Source of the DNA: an uncultured beta proteobacterium
GTDB lineage: Bacteria > Pseudomonadota > Gammaproteobacteria > Burkholderiales > Burkholderiaceae_C
Assembly (NCBI GenBank): GCA_903914175.1
Contig: CAIWNX010000101.1
Coordinates: 1-44,566, forward strand
Direction: 5' to 3'
Length of the DNA stretch: 44,566 nt
The position numbers were made by a program, and so were the translations under genes. Under the pieces are notes generated by a model. That model was not told the DNA's origin. It was given only the letters and a program-made list of their open reading frames with translations, and searched no databases. This document shows, one piece after another, positions 30,826 through 39,950 of the stretch. Each line of letters opens with the position of its first letter. Within the stretch, counting starts at the first letter, position 1.

Positions 30826-33702
30826 ATGCGCAAGTTCAACACTTCCACACGTCTATTCATCCTGATCGGGGTGCTGTCATCCTTGCTGCTGGCCATCGGC
30901 GGCCTGGGTCTGTATGGCATCAGTCAATCCAACGCGGCCCTAAAGACCGTGTATGAGGATCGCACGGTGGCCATCGGCTTACTTGGTGAAATCCAGCACC
31001 AGTTGTTGCTCACCCGACTGGCCATTGGCAGCAGCGTGCTCGATTCGACACCGGATGCCATCGGCAAAGACATCATCGATCTGGCAAGCGCCAACAGCAG
31101 CATCGGCAAGGCCTGGAATGGCTACATGGCCACCTACCTGACGGAGCAGGAAGCGACCTTGGCCAACGCGTTCTCGCAGCACTTCCAACAATTTGAGCAA
31201 GACGGGTTGATACCCGTCACGCAGGCCCTGCGCAGAAACGACATCACGACGGTGCAACGTTTGATTGTGGAAAAAATTCGTCCGCTGGACCTGTCTTTGC
31301 AGAAAAGGCTTGAGGACTTGATGGCAATCCAGCTTACGGTAGCCAAGGCAGAGTACCGCAGCGCGGTGGCACGCTTCAAGACGCTGCGTCTGATGGCGGG
31401 CGGCACCATTGCCGTCGGTCTCTTGTTCGCGCTGCTGGCTGCCCTGGCACTGCTGCGCGCACAGCGCGAAGAAATTGAAGCGGCCCGGCAACGCCAGGCG
31501 CACACTGAAGTGCTGCGCTTGCTGGACGAGAACAGCCACTTGATGCAAAACTTGGAGCAGCAACAAAAGCTGCTCCAGGAGAGCGAGTTTCGCTGGAAAT
31601 TCGCGGTCGAAGGTTTGGGTGATGGCGTCTGGGACCGAAACATTGAAACCGGTGAAGAACTGTTTTCAGCCCGCTGGAAAGCCATGCTCGGTTATGCCGA
31701 CGACGACATCCTGCCGAACAGCCGGGAATGGGAGAAGCGCATTCATCCCAACGACCACCCCGCTGTGATAGCCACTGATCGGGCCTACCTGGCCGGCCAG
31801 ACGCCAGCTTGCAGAATCGAATTCCGGATGCGCTGCAAGGACGACAGCTACAAATGGATTCTCAGCCGCGGTGTGATTGTCAGCCGCGACGCCAACGGCA
31901 GCCCGCTGCGCATGATAGGCACCCATACCGACATCGGTCAGCGCAAGGAATCAGAGGAACGCTCGCGTCTGTTTTCCAAGGTCTTCGAACACGCGCTCGA
32001 AGGCATCATGATCACCGATCTGGACGGTGACATCGTCGAAATCAATCCGGCCTTCACCCAGATCACAGGCTACAGCCGCGATGAAGTGCTGGGCCGCAAT
32101 CCACGCCTGCTCAGTTCCGGGATGCAGGACGAGGTGTTTTACGCTGCCATGTGGCGTGAACTGACCGAAAGCGGCTACTGGGTTGGCGAGAACTGGAACC
32201 AGCGCAAGAACGGCGAGCGCTACGCCCAGGTACAAAGAGTCAGCACGGTACGCGACGAAAACGGTCACGCTTTGCACTATGTTTCCATGTTTTCCGACAT
32301 CACGGCAACCAAGAACCACAGCAGCGAACTCGAACGTCTGGCGCGCTACGACAGCCTGACGCAACTGCCCAATCGCACCTTGCTGACCGAGCTCATGAAC
32401 CAGGCCCTGTCGCAGACACTGCGCCGCGCGCAAAAAATGGCCGTGGTCTTTCTCGACCTCGATGGCTTCAAGGCAATCAATGACAGGCATGGACACGAGG
32501 CTGGCGACCATTTGCTGATCGCGATGGCGGCGCGGATGAAGCAGATGCTGCGCGACGGGGACATTCTGGCGCGCCTGGGCGGTGACGAATTCGTAGCCGT
32601 GCTGCTCGACCTCAATGACGTCAATGACAGCGCACCCGTACTCAATCGGTTGCTGGCCGCAGCGGCGCAACCGGTGCTGTTTAAGGATAGCGTGCTGCAG
32701 GTGTCGGCCAGTCTGGGCGTCAGCTTTTGCCCACAGGCGCACAAAGTGGAGATTGATCAGTTGCTGCGCCAGGCGGATCAAGCCATGTACCAGGCCAAGC
32801 AGGCCGGCAAAAACCGCTACGCCGTCTTTGATCCGGAACAGGACCGCAGCATCCGCGAGCGCCATGCGGCAATGGAGGACATCCGTCACGCTCTAAGTGA
32901 CGGCCAACTGGTTTTGCATTTCCAGCCCAAGGTCAATCTGCGCAGCGGCGCCGTGATTGGCGCTGAAGCCCTGATCCGTTGGAACCATCCAGAACGGGGA
33001 TTGGTGCCGCCGGCCCGGTTCCTGCCAATGATCGACGATCACCCGCTGGCCATCACACTGGGCCAGTGGGTCATCGAAAACACCCTGCTACAGATCGAAG
33101 CCTGGCAGCAAGCGGGGCTGAACATCCCGGTCAGCGTCAACATTGGCGCACGCCACTTGCGGCAGGCAGATTTCGTAACAGGCCTGGGCGCAGCGCTCGC
33201 CGCCCATCCCCGGGTCAAGCCCGGCTTGCTGGAACTGGAGTTGATCGAAAGCAGCGCGCTGGGGAATCTGGAACACGCCAGCCAGGTGATCGAAGCCTGC
33301 CGGCGGATGGGTGTTCGCTGCGCGCTCGACGATTTCGGCACCGGCTACTCGTCGCTGACCTATCTGAAGAAACTGCCAGTGGCCCAACTCAAGATCGACC
33401 AGAGCTTTGTACGCGACATGCTCGACGACATGGACGACCTGATCATTCTGATGGGTGTGCTCAACCTGGCCAGTGCTTTTGATCTGGAGGTGTTGGCCGA
33501 AGGGGTGGAGACAGTCGAGCACGGCGTGCGACTGCTGCAACTCGGTTGCGAACTGGGTCAGGGCTACTGCATCGCGCACCCGATGTCAGGCAGCGAATTT
33601 CCCGATTGGGTCGCCAACTGGCGGCCGGATCCGGCCTGGCACGATGTGCCGGTGGTCAAACGCGGACTGCTCGCCACGGTTGCGTCCGAGACTAAAAGCT
33701 AG
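30826..33702 (+). CDS. Membrane PAS-PAS-GGDEF-EAL c-di-GMP signalling protein
   Basis: 958 residues. TM1 (about 10-30) and TM2 (about 188-210) enclose a ~155-residue helical periplasmic sensor; a coiled coil (211-250) leads to two PAS domains (about 255-375, with FRMRCKDDSYKWILSRG, and 382-497, with GYSRDEVLGRNPRLLSSG). The GGDEF domain has an intact ARLGGDEF (585-589) with an RxxD inhibitory site (RDGD, 576-579). The EAL domain keeps AEALIRW (Glu714), SVNIG, ELIES, DDFGTGYSS (Asp835) and EGVET, so both synthesis and hydrolysis of c-di-GMP are possible. Weak ribosome site; an ATG five nucleotides earlier is out of frame. Its TAG stop overlaps the sco stop on the other strand in CTAG. Confidence 0.93.
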   Translation: MRKFNTSTRLFILIGVLSSLLLAIGGLGLYGISQSNAALKTVYEDRTVAIGLLGEIQHQLLLTRLAIGSSVLDSTPDAIGKDIIDLASANSSIGKAWNGYMATYLTEQEATLANAFSQHFQQFEQDGLIPVTQALRRNDITTVQRLIVEKIRPLDLSLQKRLEDLMAIQLTVAKAEYRSAVARFKTLRLMAGGTIAVGLLFALLAALALLRAQREEIEAARQRQAHTEVLRLLDENSHLMQNLEQQQKLLQESEFRWKFAVEGLGDGVWDRNIETGEELFSARWKAMLGYADDDILPNSREWEKRIHPNDHPAVIATDRAYLAGQTPACRIEFRMRCKDDSYKWILSRGVIVSRDANGSPLRMIGTHTDIGQRKESEERSRLFSKVFEHALEGIMITDLDGDIVEINPAFTQITGYSRDEVLGRNPRLLSSGMQDEVFYAAMWRELTESGYWVGENWNQRKNGERYAQVQRVSTVRDENGHALHYVSMFSDITATKNHSSELERLARYDSLTQLPNRTLLTELMNQALSQTLRRAQKMAVVFLDLDGFKAINDRHGHEAGDHLLIAMAARMKQMLRDGDILARLGGDEFVAVLLDLNDVNDSAPVLNRLLAAAAQPVLFKDSVLQVSASLGVSFCPQAHKVEIDQLLRQADQAMYQAKQAGKNRYAVFDPEQDRSIRERHAAMEDIRHALSDGQLVLHFQPKVNLRSGAVIGAEALIRWNHPERGLVPPARFLPMIDDHPLAITLGQWVIENTLLQIEAWQQAGLNIPVSVNIGARHLRQADFVTGLGAALAAHPRVKPGLLELELIESSALGNLEHASQVIEACRRMGVRCALDDFGTGYSSLTYLKKLPVAQLKIDQSFVRDMLDDMDDLIILMGVLNLASAFDLEVLAEGVETVEHGVRLLQLGCELGQGYCIAHPMSGSEFPDWVANWRPDPAWHDVPVVKRGLLATVASETKS

Positions 33703-34304
33703 GACTTCAGCAGCAGTTTGATGTCCGCAGCCAGCAGCGCCGCACCGCTGCCATAGCGGGTGTACAGACGCAGCTTGCCGCGCGTGTCGTAGACATAGCT
33801 GCCGGCGGAATGGTCCATCGAGTAACTGGTGGGCGTCTTGCCATCGACCTTCTTGTAATAAACCTTGTATTCCTTGGCCAGGGCCTCCAACTTCTCGGGC
33901 GTCGTGTAGAGCGCCAGAAAGCCCGGGTCAAAGGCCTCCATATAGGCTTTGAGCATTTCGGGCGTGTCACGCGCCGGGTCCACCGTGACAAACAGACCCT
34001 GCAAACGCTCGCCGTCGGCTCCCAACAAACGCTTGACCTCGGCCAGTTCCAGCATGGCGGTGGGACAGACATCGGGGCACTGCGTGTACCCGAAGAACAG
34101 CACCACCACCTTGCCGGCAAAGTCTTTCAGGCTGCGTGCTTGGCCGTTGTGATCGGTCAGGGAAAAGTCGCGCGCGTAGTCGGCACCGGTGATGTCGATG
34201 GCACCAAAGCTCGGCTTGTTCTCGGAGCAACCCGCCGTCATGCCGGCAAGCGCCGCCAGCGTGACGCCGCTCAAAATCCATTGCAACGCGTTTCTCTTGT
34301 TCAT
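33699..34304 (-). CDS. SCO1/SenC copper chaperone for cytochrome oxidase
   Basis: 201 residues: an N-terminal membrane anchor or lipoprotein-like signal (ALAGMTAGC, Cys26), then a thioredoxin fold with the copper-binding GYTQCPDVCP (CxxxC) and the conserved histidine in SYSMDHSAGSYVYD. Sco proteins deliver copper to or reduce the CuA site of subunit II in the periplasm. It is the last gene of the oxidase cluster, 20 nt after ctaB. The frame stays open far upstream through ctaB, but homology begins at ATG 34304. Confidence 0.93.
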   Translation of the reverse strand: MNKRNALQWILSGVTLAALAGMTAGCSENKPSFGAIDITGADYARDFSLTDHNGQARSLKDFAGKVVVLFFGYTQCPDVCPTAMLELAEVKRLLGADGERLQGLFVTVDPARDTPEMLKAYMEAFDPGFLALYTTPEKLEALAKEYKVYYKKVDGKTPTSYSMDHSAGSYVYDTRGKLRLYTRYGSGAALLAADIKLLLKS

Positions 34305-34324
34305 GGTGGCTTTCAGGCAAACGG

Positions 34325-35200
34325 TCAAAGCAGGTAGTGGTCCAGCAGCAAGGCGGCGAACAGCGCGCTCAGGTGGATCAACGAAAAGCGAAAGGTCTTG
34401 CGCGCCAACAAATACGAATAGTCGCGCCAGAGATAAAAACCATAAAGACAAAAGCCGCAGCTCAGGACGATGGCCACGCCCAGGTAGAGCCAGGAACTCA
34501 TGCCGTAGACATAGGGCATCAGGCAGGCGGCGAACAGGATCACGGTGTAGAGCAGCACCATCAAGCGCGTGAACTGGTTGCCGTGTGTCACTGGCAGCAT
34601 CGGCAACCCGGCCTTGCGGTAGTCCTCCACGCGGTACAGCGCCAGTGCCCAGAAATGCGGCGGCGTCCACAGGAAGATGATCAGAAACAGGATCAAGGCT
34701 TCCGGACCCACATCGCCCGACATGGCGGCCCAGCCCAGCACCGGCGGCATGGCGCCGGAGGCGCCACCGATCACAATGTTCTGCGGCGTCAGCGGTTTGA
34801 GGATCACGGTGTAGACCACGGCGTAGCCGATGAAGGTAGCAAAGGTCAGCCACATCGTCAGCGGATTCACCCACACATACAGAATCACGCTGCCCATCGC
34901 GCACAGCACGGCTGAGAACAGCAGGGTCTGGCCGTCGCCCAGTTCGCCGCTGGCGGTGGGACGCCAGGCGGTGCGCCGCATCTTGGCGTCGATGCTCTTT
35001 TCGACGATGCAGTTGAAGGCCGCTGCGGCGCCGGCCACCAGCCAGATGCCCAGACAGGCCAGCAAGGCGTGCTGCACGTGCTCCCATGAGGGCACACCGG
35101 GCACCGCCAGCACCATGCCGATCAGGGCGCAAAACACAATCAGTTGAATCACGCGCGGTTTGGTCAGCGCATGGAATTGCCACAGCACGGCGGTATTCAT
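34325..35200 (-). CDS. ctaB: Protoheme IX farnesyltransferase (heme O synthase)
   Basis: 291 residues, about nine TM helices of the UbiA superfamily. The prenyl-diphosphate site [15 protein letters not shown] (N-x3-D/E-x3-D pattern) and the second [17 protein letters not shown] loop are intact, with [12 protein letters not shown] typical of CyoE/CtaB. It makes heme O from heme B in the inner membrane; CtaA then makes heme A. The start overlaps the ctaA stop by ATGA, so the two heme A enzymes are coupled. Confidence 0.96.
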   Translation of the reverse strand: MNTAVLWQFHALTKPRVIQLIVFCALIGMVLAVPGVPSWEHVQHALLACLGIWLVAGAAAAFNCIVEKSIDAKMRRTAWRPTASGELGDGQTLLFSAVLCAMGSVILYVWVNPLTMWLTFATFIGYAVVYTVILKPLTPQNIVIGGASGAMPPVLGWAAMSGDVGPEALILFLIIFLWTPPHFWALALYRVEDYRKAGLPMLPVTHGNQFTRLMVLLYTVILFAACLMPYVYGMSSWLYLGVAIVLSCGFCLYGFYLWRDYSYLLARKTFRFSLIHLSALFAALLLDHYLL

Positions 35201-36339
35201 GTCACACGCTCCACATCATGGGCACGCATTGAGCTGCGACTCGCCACCAGCAGCCAGGTCAGCAGCAGCACCAGCGCCGCCGCACCCCCGGTGTGCAGCA
35301 CGGCGCCGAGCAGTGGCCAGTCCAGCACCACGTTGCTCAGGCCCGTCGCCAGTTGCAGACCCGTGAGCACTGCAATCCAGCGCGCCGGACGGCGCAGCGC
35401 CGGCGTGAAGTTCAGGCGCCAGGCCAACAGGCCCAACAGGGCCAACACAATGAAGGCCGCCAAGCGGTGCACGTAATGAATCGCGGTCAGCGCGGCAAAA
35501 CTGATGACCTCGCCACCCGCCGTCATGCCGAGTTCACGCCACAGCGCAAAGCCCTGTTCAAAGTCCATCAGTGGCCACCAGTTGCCTTGACATTGCGGAA
35601 AATCAGCGCAGGCCAGCACCGCGTAATTGGTGCTGACCCAGCCGCCCAGCGCCACTTGCAGCGCCACCAAACCCAGCGTCAGCCAGACCAGTGATCGCAA
35701 GGAAGGTGCCATGGCCCGGGCCGGTGCTAGCTTGCCAGTCTGTGGCAGTTGCACGCACAGCAGCATCAGCAGCACCAGGCCGCCCAGCAGGTGCAGCGTC
35801 ACGATGAGCGGGAACAACTTCATGGTCACGGTCAGCGCGCCGAACGCACCTTGCAGGCACACCCATAGCAGCGTCAGTGTTGGAAAAATAACCGACCCCC
35901 ACGCTTGCGGCCGCGACGGCTGCGCTGCCCTTGCCCTGCCAATCCAGGCGACTACTGCCAGCACCAGGATCAATACGCCCACACTGGTGGCGAGGTAGCG
36001 GTGAATCATCTCGACCCAGGCCTTGCCCAGTGTCACCGGGCCGCTCGGCATGGCGCTCTGCGCGGCCGAAATGGGCGCCTGGGCGCCGATCGGGCTGGCG
36101 TGGCCATAGCAGCCGGGCCAGTCCGGACAACCCAGACCGGAATCGGTCAATCGCGTGAAGGCGCCAAACATCACCAGATCGAAAGTCAGAAACAGGGTTA
36201 ACAGCGTCAGCGCCTGGACCCGCTGCGGCACGCTCGCTCGGCGCTGGCGCAACCAGACCCAGGCCAGCGGCCCGAGCGCGAGCAGCGCGCCAAAAAACAG
36301 CATGCGCAGCAGCGGTGTGAAGTCGTAAAGGCTTTGCAT
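35197..36339 (-). CDS. ctaA: Heme A synthase (COX15/CtaA)
   Basis: 380 residues, eight TM helices in two four-helix halves with the heme-ligand histidines ([37 protein letters not shown]) and the [21 protein letters not shown] loop of proteobacterial COX15. It oxidises heme O to heme A. ATG 36339 ([13 protein letters not shown]) was chosen; the frame upstream is the overlapping reading of the previous gene. Oddity: the loop after [11 protein letters not shown] contains about a dozen residues ([12 protein letters not shown]) encoded by sequence matching the left end of repeat family B seen in liuD. Confidence 0.94.
   Translation of the reverse strand: MQSLYDFTPLLRMLFFGALLALGPLAWVWLRQRRASVPQRVQALTLLTLFLTFDLVMFGAFTRLTDSGLGCPDWPGCYGHASPIGAQAPISAAQSAMPSGPVTLGKAWVEMIHRYLATSVGVLILVLAVVAWIGRARAAQPSRPQAWGSVIFPTLTLLWVCLQGAFGALTVTMKLFPLIVTLHLLGGLVLLMLLCVQLPQTGKLAPARAMAPSLRSLVWLTLGLVALQVALGGWVSTNYAVLACADFPQCQGNWWPLMDFEQGFALWRELGMTAGGEVISFAALTAIHYVHRLAAFIVLALLGLLAWRLNFTPALRRPARWIAVLTGLQLATGLSNVVLDWPLLGAVLHTGGAAALVLLLTWLLVASRSSMRAHDVERVT
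35896..35930. repeat. Palindromic repeat family B, partial copy 2 (inside ctaA)
   Basis: CCCCCACGCTTGC-N12-TGCGCTGCCC, identical in both words and in spacing to 22862-22896 in liuD; the hairpins that follow there are absent here. It encodes a cytoplasmic or periplasmic loop between CtaA helices. Match noted by eye; the exact limits are uncertain. Confidence 0.6.
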
Positions 36340-36347
36340 CGTTGTGC

Positions 36348-37070
36348 CTATCGCCCGGCCTGGTCCCAAGAGGCCGAGGCGCGCAGCAGACGCTCCAGAT
36401 CGCGCTTGGCCTTGGCCGCGCCCGCCATGTCGAGTTGCGCCGGAAAACGCAGCATCCAGTTGCCCATCGGGTCCACCAGATACAGATGATCGGCAAGTTG
36501 ATGTCCCTCTGCTGGCTGCAGCCAGGCGCTCAGCGCCTCGGGTGCCACGCGCAGCACCGTCGCGTCTTTTAGCGCCGGCAGCAATTGATCGGGCACTGGC
36601 GCCTGGTCCGGGATCAACCAGACCCAATCACCCCGGTCGCGCTCCTTGCCCAGGCCTTCGCGCAACTGGCGTTGCAGATAGAGGTGACGCTCGCAAGCCG
36701 CGTCGCAGACGCCGCCGGCCACACTCAGCAGCAGCCATTGGCCCTTGAGCGCCTTCAGGCTTGCGCTCTGCCCGCGCAAACTCGTTCCCGCTTGATCCGG
36801 CAACGGCCGCTGCGGATCGATCAATTCACCAAAATTGCGCCGGCCTTCGGGTCGCACCACGTAATACATGAAATAGGAAGCGACAACGGGCGCGGCGCAG
36901 ATCAAGAACACGACCAGCATCTGCCAGCGCCCGCGTCCGGTGCGCCGGGCATCACTCGCCAGCGCGCGCCCAGGCGACGGCAGCGAATGCACCGTCAAGC
37001 CCAGTGGCTGATCACCGGCCTCAGATGCGGCGCGGTTTGATGAATCGTTTGACAATTTGGAACCAGACAT
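36348..37070 (-). CDS. Membrane-anchored Sco-like protein of the cytochrome oxidase cluster
   Basis: 240 residues: a ~50-residue N-terminal cytoplasmic part, one TM helix (MLVVFLICAAPVVASYFMYY), then a periplasmic domain of thioredoxin-like pattern with LKGQWLLLSVAGGVCDAACE, where CxxxC sits at the position of the Sco copper motif, and a late YLVDPMGNWMLRF strand. This gene is a regular but poorly named member of Burkholderiales oxidase clusters between SURF1 and ctaA. A redox or copper role in oxidase assembly is inferred. Its start overlaps the SURF1 end by 50 nt in another frame, so the true start may be slightly downstream. Confidence 0.8.
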   Translation of the reverse strand: MSGSKLSNDSSNRAASEAGDQPLGLTVHSLPSPGRALASDARRTGRGRWQMLVVFLICAAPVVASYFMYYVVRPEGRRNFGELIDPQRPLPDQAGTSLRGQSASLKALKGQWLLLSVAGGVCDAACERHLYLQRQLREGLGKERDRGDWVWLIPDQAPVPDQLLPALKDATVLRVAPEALSAWLQPAEGHQLADHLYLVDPMGNWMLRFPAQLDMAGAAKAKRDLERLLRASASWDQAGR

Positions 37071-37743
37071 AAAGCGCCGTGATCAGCGCACTGAGCGCAA
37101 ACCATTGGGCAGCATAACCATAGTGCGTTTCCACACCCACATTGACCCCAGGCCATTCCCGCAACAAACCTTCACTGGCGGCACCCGTCTGCTGTACCGA
37201 AACCGGCAGCAAGGGCAGACCCGATTCTGCGCTGAAGGCCGCAAGGTCCAGATTTTGCCGGATCAAACCGGTCTCGACCTCGCCAAACTGGTATAGCTTG
37301 GACGGCGCCGCAGCCAGGCGCCCGGCAATTTCAACCAACCCGTCTGGACTTTCGATCGGCGGCAAGCCGGTCCGATCGATAAAGTTGCGCGCCACCCAGC
37401 CGCGCTGCACCAGCACGACCGCCGCACCACCCTCCAGTTGCAGGGGCGTCATCACATACAAGCCCGGCTTGCCGTTCATCTGGCGGTTGTCCAGAAAAAC
37501 CGTACGCTTGGTCACCCAGCGCCCGCGCAACACAACCCGCCGCTGCAGTTCGCTCGATGCATCCGGCAGCGCCGCCAGGGCCGTGCTCCCCAGTGCTGGC
37601 AGCGCAGCCCTTGCATCCACGCGCAACTGCAAAGCCTCTTTCTGCGTAGCGCGCGACAACTGCCAGCGTCCGAGCGCGAGCGTCGTCCCCAGCGCCAGCA
37701 AGGCACAGAAGGTCAGCAACAAAAAACGCCAACGCGAACTCAC
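37021..37743 (-). CDS. SURF1 family cytochrome oxidase assembly protein
   Basis: 240 residues with the SURF1 layout: an N-terminal TM helix (FLLLTFCALLALGTTLALGR) followed by GRWQLSRATQKEAL, periplasmic domain signatures RGRWVTKRTVFLDNRQMNGKP and VLVQRGWVAR, and a C-terminal TM preceded by ETHYGYAAQWFALSA. SURF1 helps insert heme A into subunit I. Start taken at GTG 37743; a TTG at 37755 would add four residues and leave only 3 nt to the divergent DUF2909 start. Confidence 0.92.
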   Translation of the reverse strand: MSSRWRFLLLTFCALLALGTTLALGRWQLSRATQKEALQLRVDARAALPALGSTALAALPDASSELQRRVVLRGRWVTKRTVFLDNRQMNGKPGLYVMTPLQLEGGAAVVLVQRGWVARNFIDRTGLPPIESPDGLVEIAGRLAAAPSKLYQFGEVETGLIRQNLDLAAFSAESGLPLLPVSVQQTGAASEGLLREWPGVNVGVETHYGYAAQWFALSALITALYVWFQIVKRFIKPRRI

Positions 37744-37758
37744 GGGATAATCCAATTC

Positions 37759-37977
37759 ATGAAGTACTGGGTCATTCTTGCATTTGTCGCCATCATCGGC
37801 AGTCTGGCTGGCGCCCTGCTCTTCATGATGAAAGGCAGCAGCGAAAAAACGAGGTCCAGAAAAATGGCACTCGCGCTGGCCATGCGCGTGGCGCTGTCCA
37901 TCCTGCTGTTCGCCAGCATCCTGCTGGCCTGGAAGCTAGGCTACATCCACCCAAGCGGGATACCGATCCAAGGCTGA
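37759..37977 (+). CDS. DUF2909 twin-transmembrane protein
   Basis: 72 residues: MKYWVILAFVAIIGSLAGAL forms TM1, a short basic loop (KGSSEKTRSRKMALAL) follows, and VALSILLFASILLAWKLGYI forms TM2. This two-helix hairpin is the DUF2909 pattern, a family commonly found beside cytochrome oxidase genes. It runs against the cluster, head to head with SURF1, leaving no room for separate promoters; its promoter must lie inside surf1. Function unknown. Confidence 0.82.
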   Translation: MKYWVILAFVAIIGSLAGALLFMMKGSSEKTRSRKMALALAMRVALSILLFASILLAWKLGYIHPSGIPIQG

Positions 37978-38010
37978 GGCGCTGCGGCTTTTGTCATCTC
38001 GTCCCCGGTT

Positions 38011-38091
38011 GTCATCCCGGACTTGATCCGGGATCCATGCCTTCCAACTATGCCACCCGTACCCTGGATTGCGGATCGAGTCCGCAATGAC
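38011..38091 (+). repeat. Palindromic repeat family A, copy 6 (composite)
   Basis: A left hairpin ATCCCGGA/TCCGGGAT followed, after 27 nt, by ATTGCGGA/TCCGCAAT and GAC in the opposite orientation, so two left-type arms face each other. It fills the 131-bp gap between the convergent DUF2909 and ctaE genes and could act as a two-way terminator. Confidence 0.8.
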
Positions 38092-38108
38092 AAGTCAGGG
38101 GGCCACCG

Positions 38109-38990
38109 CTACAGCCAATACACCAGCACGTAGAGCCCCAACCACACCACATCAACAAAGTGCCAGTACCAGGCAGCGCCTTCGAAGCCGAAGTGGCGCT
38201 CTGCGCTGAAGTGGCCTTTTTGCAGACGCAGCGTGATGAACAGCAGCATCAGCATGCCGACAAAAACGTGAAAACCGTGAAAGCCGGTCAGCATGAAAAA
38301 GGTTGAACCATAAACGCCGGAGGTGAGCTTGAGGTTGAGCTCGTGGTAGGCGTGGTAGTACTCATAACCCTGCACCGTCAGGAACACGATGCCCAAGAGC
38401 ACGGTAGCCCACATGAAGGCGACGGTACGGGCGCGTTGACCGACCAGCAGCGCATGGTGCGCAATCGTCAAGGTCACGCCCGAGCTCAGCAGCAGCGCGG
38501 TATTGATGGTGGGCAACCAGAACGGCGTCATGGTCTGGAACGGCTCCACGGTTCCGGCCGGCGAGCCGGTGGCACCAGCGGCCAGACTCGGCCAGACCGC
38601 CTTGAAGTTGGGCCACAGCAGCGCGTTGTCGATATTGCCCAGCGCCGGTATCGAATGTCCACGCGCCCACCACAGGGCGGTGAAAAAGGCACCGAAGAAC
38701 ATCACCTCGGAGAAGATGAACCAGCTCATGCTCCAGCGGAACGACAGGTCGATCTTGTGCCCGTATTGACCGCTTTCACTCTCGCCAATCGCGTCGCTGA
38801 ACCACTGGAACAGCACGACCACAAACCAGAGCAGGCCAAAGGCCAGTGCGTAACGGCCCCAGTCCACGCCGTTGATCCATTGCCCGCCACCCAGAATGAC
38901 GAAGAACAGGCCCAGCGCCGCCATCGCTGGATGACGCGAGGGGCCGGGAACAAAGTAGTAGGGCTTTGCTGCGCTTGTGTTTGAACTCAT
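38109..38990 (-). CDS. ctaE: Cytochrome c oxidase subunit III
   Basis: 293 residues, seven TM helices of COX3: YYFVPGPSRHPAMAALGLFF, FRWSMSWFIFSEVMFFGAFF with the conserved glutamate, LTGFHGFHVFVGMLMLL and the terminal WYWHFVDVVWLGLYVLVYW. Subunit III stabilises subunit I and the D proton channel. It follows the DUF2970 gene by 54 nt within the minus-strand oxidase cluster. Normal length for the betaproteobacterial form. Confidence 0.97.
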   Translation of the reverse strand: MSSNTSAAKPYYFVPGPSRHPAMAALGLFFVILGGGQWINGVDWGRYALAFGLLWFVVVLFQWFSDAIGESESGQYGHKIDLSFRWSMSWFIFSEVMFFGAFFTALWWARGHSIPALGNIDNALLWPNFKAVWPSLAAGATGSPAGTVEPFQTMTPFWLPTINTALLLSSGVTLTIAHHALLVGQRARTVAFMWATVLLGIVFLTVQGYEYYHAYHELNLKLTSGVYGSTFFMLTGFHGFHVFVGMLMLLFITLRLQKGHFSAERHFGFEGAAWYWHFVDVVWLGLYVLVYWL

Positions 38991-39044
38991 TTCAACTCCA
39001 ATTTCTTCCGGTTCTCTTGAATCAATATCATGGTCGGCGACCTG

Positions 39045-39233
39045 TTACTTTCCGACGATCCAGTTCACGAGCAGGATCAGGCCCAGCACCAATAGCAGCG
39101 CGCTGCCAATCCCCGCCACGATGATGTGAAACGGATTGACCTGGGCCACGTCCTGCTGCGATTCGCTGCTCTTGCGAATGCCAAAAAATGACCAGGCCAC
39201 CATCTTCATGCTGCGCCAGAACGAGGGCTTCAT
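39045..39233 (-). CDS. DUF2970 small membrane protein
   Basis: 62 residues: a soluble SMKMVAWSFFGIRKSSESQQ start followed by one TM helix (IIVAGIGSALLLVLGLILLVNWI), the DUF2970 pattern regularly encoded between ctaG and ctaE in Burkholderiales. The start overlaps the ctaG stop (ATGA). Role unknown, presumably linked to oxidase assembly. Confidence 0.9.
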   Translation of the reverse strand: MKPSFWRSMKMVAWSFFGIRKSSESQQDVAQVNPFHIIVAGIGSALLLVLGLILLVNWIVGK

Positions 39234-39829
39234 GTGCCGGCTCCCGCTTTGATCTGACCCGTCGCATCGGCCACTGGCGCCGCCGGTGTTTTGCCGCCAA
39301 CTTCGAAGAAGGTATAGGACAGCGTGATCGTCTTGACGTCGCGCGAAATCTTCGGGTCAATCACGAATACCACCGGCCAGGACTTCTTCTCACCCGGCTC
39401 CAGCGTGTACTGGTTAAAACAAAAGCACTGCAGCTTGTTGAAGTGGGCAGCAGCCTGCTGTGGCGCGTAACTCGGTATCGCCTGCGCCGACATGCGCCTG
39501 TCCTGCACGTTCTGGAACTCGTACATCACAGTGGCCATTTCGCCCGGGTGCACCTGCAGCGAGCGCTGCGCCGGTTTGAATTCCCAGGGGCCGCGCGAAT
39601 TGGCGTCGAACTCAACCGTGATGGTGCGACTGGCATCCACCTGGGTGTTGACAGGCAAGGCTTCGATGGAACCGGGGATGTTGCGATCCCCCAGCGCCAG
39701 CACGTTGATGCCGGTCATCTCGCAAATCGCGTTGTACAGCGGCACCAGCGCATAGCCGAAGGCAAACATGGCGACGGTGATCACCGTCAGCTTGCCCATC
39801 ATCCGGACGTTCGCGCTCCAAAGCTTCAT
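39230..39829 (-). CDS. ctaG: Cytochrome c oxidase assembly protein CtaG/Cox11
   Basis: 199 residues: an N-terminal TM anchor (LTVITVAMFAFGYALVPLYN), then a periplasmic immunoglobulin-like domain with the copper-binding LQCFCFNQ (CxC) and the conserved ITLSYTFFEVG near the end. Cox11 delivers copper to the CuB site of subunit I. The order ctaD - small peptide - ctaG is standard. Full length, nothing unusual. Confidence 0.96.
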   Translation of the reverse strand: MKLWSANVRMMGKLTVITVAMFAFGYALVPLYNAICEMTGINVLALGDRNIPGSIEALPVNTQVDASRTITVEFDANSRGPWEFKPAQRSLQVHPGEMATVMYEFQNVQDRRMSAQAIPSYAPQQAAAHFNKLQCFCFNQYTLEPGEKKSWPVVFVIDPKISRDVKTITLSYTFFEVGGKTPAAPVADATGQIKAGAGT

Positions 39830-39832
39830 GCG

Positions 39833-39943
39833 CTAGTGGCTCTCGATGTACATGCGGGCGATGAAGCCGACGAAGAACACCAGCGCGATTGACGCCAGGA
39901 TCAGGCCGGTTTTCAGATTCGCTTTTCTTTGCTCGGGATTCAT
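39833..39943 (-). CDS. Cytochrome oxidase small assembly protein (36 aa)
   Basis: A tiny gene: MNPEQRKANLKTGLILASIA, then LVFFVGFIARMYIESH. It has a basic head and a single TM helix, and AGGA lies five nucleotides before the ATG at 39943. It sits between ctaD (7 nt) and ctaG (3 nt), where betaproteobacteria commonly encode such a peptide. Context and topology make it convincing despite its size; molecular function is not established. Confidence 0.85.
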   Translation of the reverse strand: MNPEQRKANLKTGLILASIALVFFVGFIARMYIESH

Positions 39944-39950
39944 GCCAGTC

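Noticed and set aside
33699-35183. Apparent ctaB-sco fusion frame of 494 codons
   Set aside because: Only the last 201 codons match Sco; the earlier part reads ctaB in the wrong frame.
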